Assembly: GCA_030147455.1 (NCBI GenBank)
Contig: JASKZU010000041.1
Span: 1 to 8,330, forward strand
Source of the DNA: Planococcus sp. (in: firmicutes)
Lineage (GTDB): Bacteria > Bacillota > Bacilli > Bacillales_A > Planococcaceae
Reading direction: 5' to 3'
DNA: 8,330 nt
Part shown: positions 5,953-8,330 of the stretch, piece after piece
Layout of the letters: each line of letters opens with the position of its first letter
How positions within the stretch are numbered: the stretch's first letter is position 1
The notes under the pieces: generated by a model
The model's input: the letters and a program-made list of their open reading frames with translations, nothing else
The model's database searches: none
What the model was told of the DNA's origin: nothing
Translations under genes and position numbers: made by a program

Positions 5953-6927
5953 ATGGAACATGCAGACGTCATTATTATAGGCGGTGGGCCTTGCGGATTG
6001 TCGGCCGCTATTGAAATTCAAAAAATCGGGCTCCGTCCGGTGATCATTGAAAAAGGAAACATCGTCAATGCGATCTATCATTATCCGACTCATCAAACGT
6101 TTTTCAGCAGCAGTGAAAAATTGGCGATCGGAGATGTGCCTTTTATTACGGAGGACAGAAAACCCAAACGCAATCAAGCGCTCGTGTATTACCGGGAAGT
6201 GGTCAAGCACCATTCATTGGATGTGCGTCCATTTGAAACTGTAGAACAGGTGAGTAAAGCTATTGACGGGGGATTTAATGTCAAGACCTCGAATGCGCAT
6301 TACAAAACGCGTTACGTGGTTGCTGCCACCGGATACTACGACCAGCCGAATTCGCTGGACATACCAGGAGGCAGCTTGCCGAATGTAATGCATTATTTCA
6401 AAGAGGGGCATCCGTATTTTGACCGTGATGTACTGGTGATCGGCGGGAAAAATTCGGCGGTTGATGCAGCGCTGGAACTCCATAAAGCGGGGAGCCGAGT
6501 GACGGTTTCCTACCACGGCGCCAGTTATTCCAGAAGTGTTAAGCCCTGGATTTTGCCTGAGTTTGACGGGCTCGTGCGCAACGGGGAAATCACCATGCTG
6601 TTTGATTCGATCGTCGATGAGATCCGCAGCGGCGAAGTAGAGCTGACGGTCAACGACACAAAAGAAACCATACGCAATGATTTTGTGTTCGCCATGATCG
6701 GCTATCATCCCAACCATCCATTTCTTCAGCAAATGGGCATCGAAATCGATGCGGCAACCGGCCGACCGGTTTTCGATGAAGAAACGATGGAAAGCAACGT
6801 AGAGGATTTGTTTATTGCGGGCGTTATTGCAGCCGGCAACAACGCCAATGAAATTTTTATTGAGAATGGCCGCTTTCATGGCCGGCAAATTGCTGCTGCA
6901 ATCAGACAAAAAATTTCGCCTGCCTAA
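5953..6927 (+). CDS. bdr: Bacilliredoxin reductase Bdr (YpdA), FAD/NADPH-dependent
   Basis: This 324-residue cytoplasmic flavoenzyme transfers electrons from NADPH towards the bacillithiol/bacilliredoxin system, which reverses bacillithiolation of protein thiols after oxidative stress. The N-terminal FAD-binding Rossmann motif is IIIGGGPCG (7-15) and contains Cys14, the conserved active-site cysteine of YpdA. ATGYYD (125-130) is the usual second FAD motif, GGKNSA (164-169) marks the NADPH-binding Rossmann fold, and FIAGVIAAG (287-295) is the C-terminal FAD contact. There is no CxxC pair of the thioredoxin reductase kind, which separates it from TrxB. The ATG follows AGGAG (5939-5943) at 9 bases. 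It implies that this organism makes bacillithiol. The asparaginase gene follows after 32 bases with no terminator, so the two are probably co-transcribed. Confidence 0.94.
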   Translation: MEHADVIIIGGGPCGLSAAIEIQKIGLRPVIIEKGNIVNAIYHYPTHQTFFSSSEKLAIGDVPFITEDRKPKRNQALVYYREVVKHHSLDVRPFETVEQVSKAIDGGFNVKTSNAHYKTRYVVAATGYYDQPNSLDIPGGSLPNVMHYFKEGHPYFDRDVLVIGGKNSAVDAALELHKAGSRVTVSYHGASYSRSVKPWILPEFDGLVRNGEITMLFDSIVDEIRSGEVELTVNDTKETIRNDFVFAMIGYHPNHPFLQQMGIEIDAATGRPVFDEETMESNVEDLFIAGVIAAGNNANEIFIENGRFHGRQIAAAIRQKISPA

Positions 6928-6959
6928 ATCGGCAGTGAACACATAAAACGAGGTGCTGT

Positions 6960-7928
6960 ATGAAAAAGAAAGTATCGTTGATCACAACCGGCGGAACGAT
7001 TGCGAGTAAAGCCGTATCGGACGGATTATTGAAATCCGGCGCCATTTCCGGAAAAGAACTGGCGGAACTGTGCCAGTTGCCGGAAGAAATCGAAGTAAAA
7101 GTAATTGATGTTTATCAGCTGCCAAGCATGCATATTGGCTTTTCGGAGATGAACGGTATTAAACAAGCAATATTAACCGAACTGGAAAAACCGGACGTTG
7201 ACGGAGTGGTCGTGACACATGGAACGGATACGCTGGAAGAAACGGCCTATTTTTTGGATTTGACCATCGGAGATCCCCGTACAGTCGTCGTAACGGGGAG
7301 CCAACGGTCGCCTGAGGATGTAGGGACGGATGTATATTCCAATTTAAGAAATTCCATTTATGTCGCCGTTGATCCAGTCATACAGGGCGTTGGAACGGTC
7401 GTTGTGTTCAATGAACGAATTTACAGCGCAAAATACGTCAAGAAAGTACACGCCAGCAATTTGCAGGGATTTGATTCTTTTGGACACGGCTATTTAGGGA
7501 TCATCGACAATAACAAAGTGCGGATTTACCAGAAGCCGGCATTTCGTGAAATGCACCAGGTTCCCGGACAAATGCCGCGCGTCGACATCGTGAAATGCTA
7601 TTCAGGCCAAGACGGTGCATTGATTGAAGCTCTTATACATACAGGCGTCAAAGGCATCGTGCTGGAGGCAGCCGGCCGAGGCCAGGTTTCCCCCCATATG
7701 GTAGAGGCCGTCGTTCATGCGGTCACTTCAGGTATTCCTGTCGTATTGACAACAAGTGCAGAAGAAGGCAATGCCTATCCGGCATATAGCTATCCGGGAA
7801 GCGCGCATGACTTGCTGGAGCGCGGCGTTATACTCGGCAGCGACTACGACAGCAAGAAAGCCCGGATTAAACTGGCGCTTTTGCTGTCTGGAGATGACCA
7901 GGTCGACCGGCACGCTTTCGAGAGCTGA
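6960..7928 (+). CDS. L-asparaginase, cytoplasmic type
   Basis: This 322-residue enzyme hydrolyses L-asparagine to aspartate and ammonia. The two signature motifs are present: TTGGTIAS (9-16) with nucleophile Thr13, and THGTDTLEETA (86-96) with Thr89 and Asp90. Lys162 in YVKKVHASN aligns with the catalytic lysine 162 of E. coli AnsB by position and context. There is no signal peptide, so it should be cytoplasmic; this speaks for a type I-like role. The sequence is clearly different from B. subtilis AnsA, so the symbol ansA is not assigned, although many annotations would use it. AGGTG (6951-6955) precedes the ATG. The gene lies 32 bases after bdr and 32 bases before prsW, suggesting a short operon. 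Supply of aspartate (a bacillithiol and amino-acid precursor via malate metabolism) is only a loose link and is inference. Confidence 0.92.
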   Translation: MKKKVSLITTGGTIASKAVSDGLLKSGAISGKELAELCQLPEEIEVKVIDVYQLPSMHIGFSEMNGIKQAILTELEKPDVDGVVVTHGTDTLEETAYFLDLTIGDPRTVVVTGSQRSPEDVGTDVYSNLRNSIYVAVDPVIQGVGTVVVFNERIYSAKYVKKVHASNLQGFDSFGHGYLGIIDNNKVRIYQKPAFREMHQVPGQMPRVDIVKCYSGQDGALIEALIHTGVKGIVLEAAGRGQVSPHMVEAVVHAVTSGIPVVLTTSAEEGNAYPAYSYPGSAHDLLERGVILGSDYDSKKARIKLALLLSGDDQVDRHAFES

Positions 7929-7960
7929 TTTTCTAAAAAGGTGAATGGAGGAGGGCGCCC

Positions 7961-8330
7961 ATGTTTGAGCTGTTAACGGTAGCGATTGCGCCCGGGCTCG
8001 CATTGTTCAGTTATTTTTACTTGCGCGATCAATTTGCCGGGGAGCCTTCCCGGCTAATCTTTCATTGCTTTCTCTATGGCGCCCTTCTGACATTTCCAAT
8101 CTTGTTTACACAATTCGTTTTTGAAGCTGAAAATGTTTTTCAAAGCACATTCGTCAAATCGGTACTCTTCTCGAGCTTGCTGGAAGAATTTTTCAAATGG
8201 CTTGTTTTGCTGATTGCTGTCCTTCGGCATATTGATTTTGAAGATCCTTATGACGGCATTCTTTACGGCGCCAGCATATCGCTCGGCTTTGCAACTGTGG
8301 AAAATGTGCTGTATTTGCTGGAGTTTGGGC
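7961..8330 (+). CDS. prsW: Site-1 intramembrane protease PrsW, N-terminal part (cut by window edge)
   Basis: The visible 123 residues are the N-terminal half of PrsW (YpdC), a membrane-embedded glutamic protease-like enzyme of the CPBP/Abi relatives. In B. subtilis it makes the first cut in the anti-sigma factor RsiW, releasing sigma-W under envelope stress. Hydrophobic segments lie at about 4-20, 32-53, 65-88 and 101-120. The key motif is LLEEFFKW (73-80) with Glu75-Glu76, the same positions as in B. subtilis PrsW as I recall it, and the second conserved stretch YDGILYGASISLGFATVEN (97-115) ends with E114-N115. The strong ribosome binding site GGAGGAGGG (7947-7955) precedes the ATG by 5 bases. 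The reading frame is open to the last base; the C-terminal half with its conserved histidine is outside the window. Whether rsiW-sigW is present cannot be seen. Confidence 0.93.
   Translation, partial: MFELLTVAIAPGLALFSYFYLRDQFAGEPSRLIFHCFLYGALLTFPILFTQFVFEAENVFQSTFVKSVLFSSLLEEFFKWLVLLIAVLRHIDFEDPYDGILYGASISLGFATVENVLYLLEFG

Noticed and set aside
6920..6935. Inverted repeat CTGCC / GGCAG around the bdr stop codon
   Set aside because: Only 5 bp, with no T tract; not a terminator, so bdr and the asparaginase gene are left as co-transcribed.
6214..6942. Long minus-strand open frame (242 codons) opposite bdr
   Set aside because: Antisense frame inside a strongly recognised flavoenzyme gene, without promoter, ribosome binding site or protein family features.

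Overview
The window is a stretch of ordinary core chromosome from a low-to-moderate GC Gram-positive rod or coccus of the order Bacillales, most likely the Planococcus / Sporosarcina side (Planococcaceae/Caryophanaceae). The gene content and order resemble the ribU-fer-ypbB-recS-ypbE-ypbG-ypdA-prsW neighbourhood of Bacillus subtilis. The ferredoxin is close to identical to the Bacillus one over its first 36 residues, as I remember that sequence. The family assignment to Planococcaceae is inference. It rests on protein flavour, on an asparaginase gene between ypdA and prsW, and on the absence of several B. subtilis genes (ypbD, ypbF, ypbH/mecB, gudB), all recalled from memory.

Layout. Positions 11-592 (+) encode RibU, the riboflavin-binding S component of an ECF transporter. 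A strong bidirectional terminator (591-633) separates it from the convergent single-cluster 4Fe-4S ferredoxin gene fer (639-890, -). About 105 bases between fer and ypbB hold a good promoter for fer and a weak candidate promoter for the opposite direction. Positions 997-2022 (+, GTG start) encode YpbB, which overlaps by four bases the RecQ-family helicase gene recS/recQ (2019-3446, +). A good sigma-A promoter then precedes a membrane-anchored coiled-coil LysM protein (YpbE-like, 3527-4366). This is followed by a CBS-CBS-ACT regulatory protein (4431-5060) that ends at a terminator (5077-5104). Next come a YpbG-like metallophosphoesterase (5129-5917), the bacilliredoxin reductase Bdr/YpdA (5953-6927) with a promoter overlapping the upstream gene end, a cytoplasmic-type L-asparaginase (6960-7928), and the first 123 codons of the PrsW site-1 protease (7961 to the window edge).

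How the genes work together. YpbB and RecS are almost certainly co-translated, and YpbB carries the HTH domain that other bacteria fuse to the C-terminus of RecQ helicases, so a physical partnership is plausible. RibU (flavin supply), ferredoxin (electron carrier) and Bdr (flavoenzyme of bacillithiol redox) share a redox theme, but the sequence does not show co-regulation. PrsW and YpbE are membrane proteins linked to envelope stress and the cell wall by family, not by direct evidence here.

I found no mobile element, CRISPR array, tRNA/rRNA, toxin-antitoxin pair or defence island, and no convincing novel system. The items most worth a second look are the split YpbB/RecS pair, the uncharacterised CBS-ACT protein with one degenerate CBS motif, and the phosphoesterase with GNND in place of GNHD.
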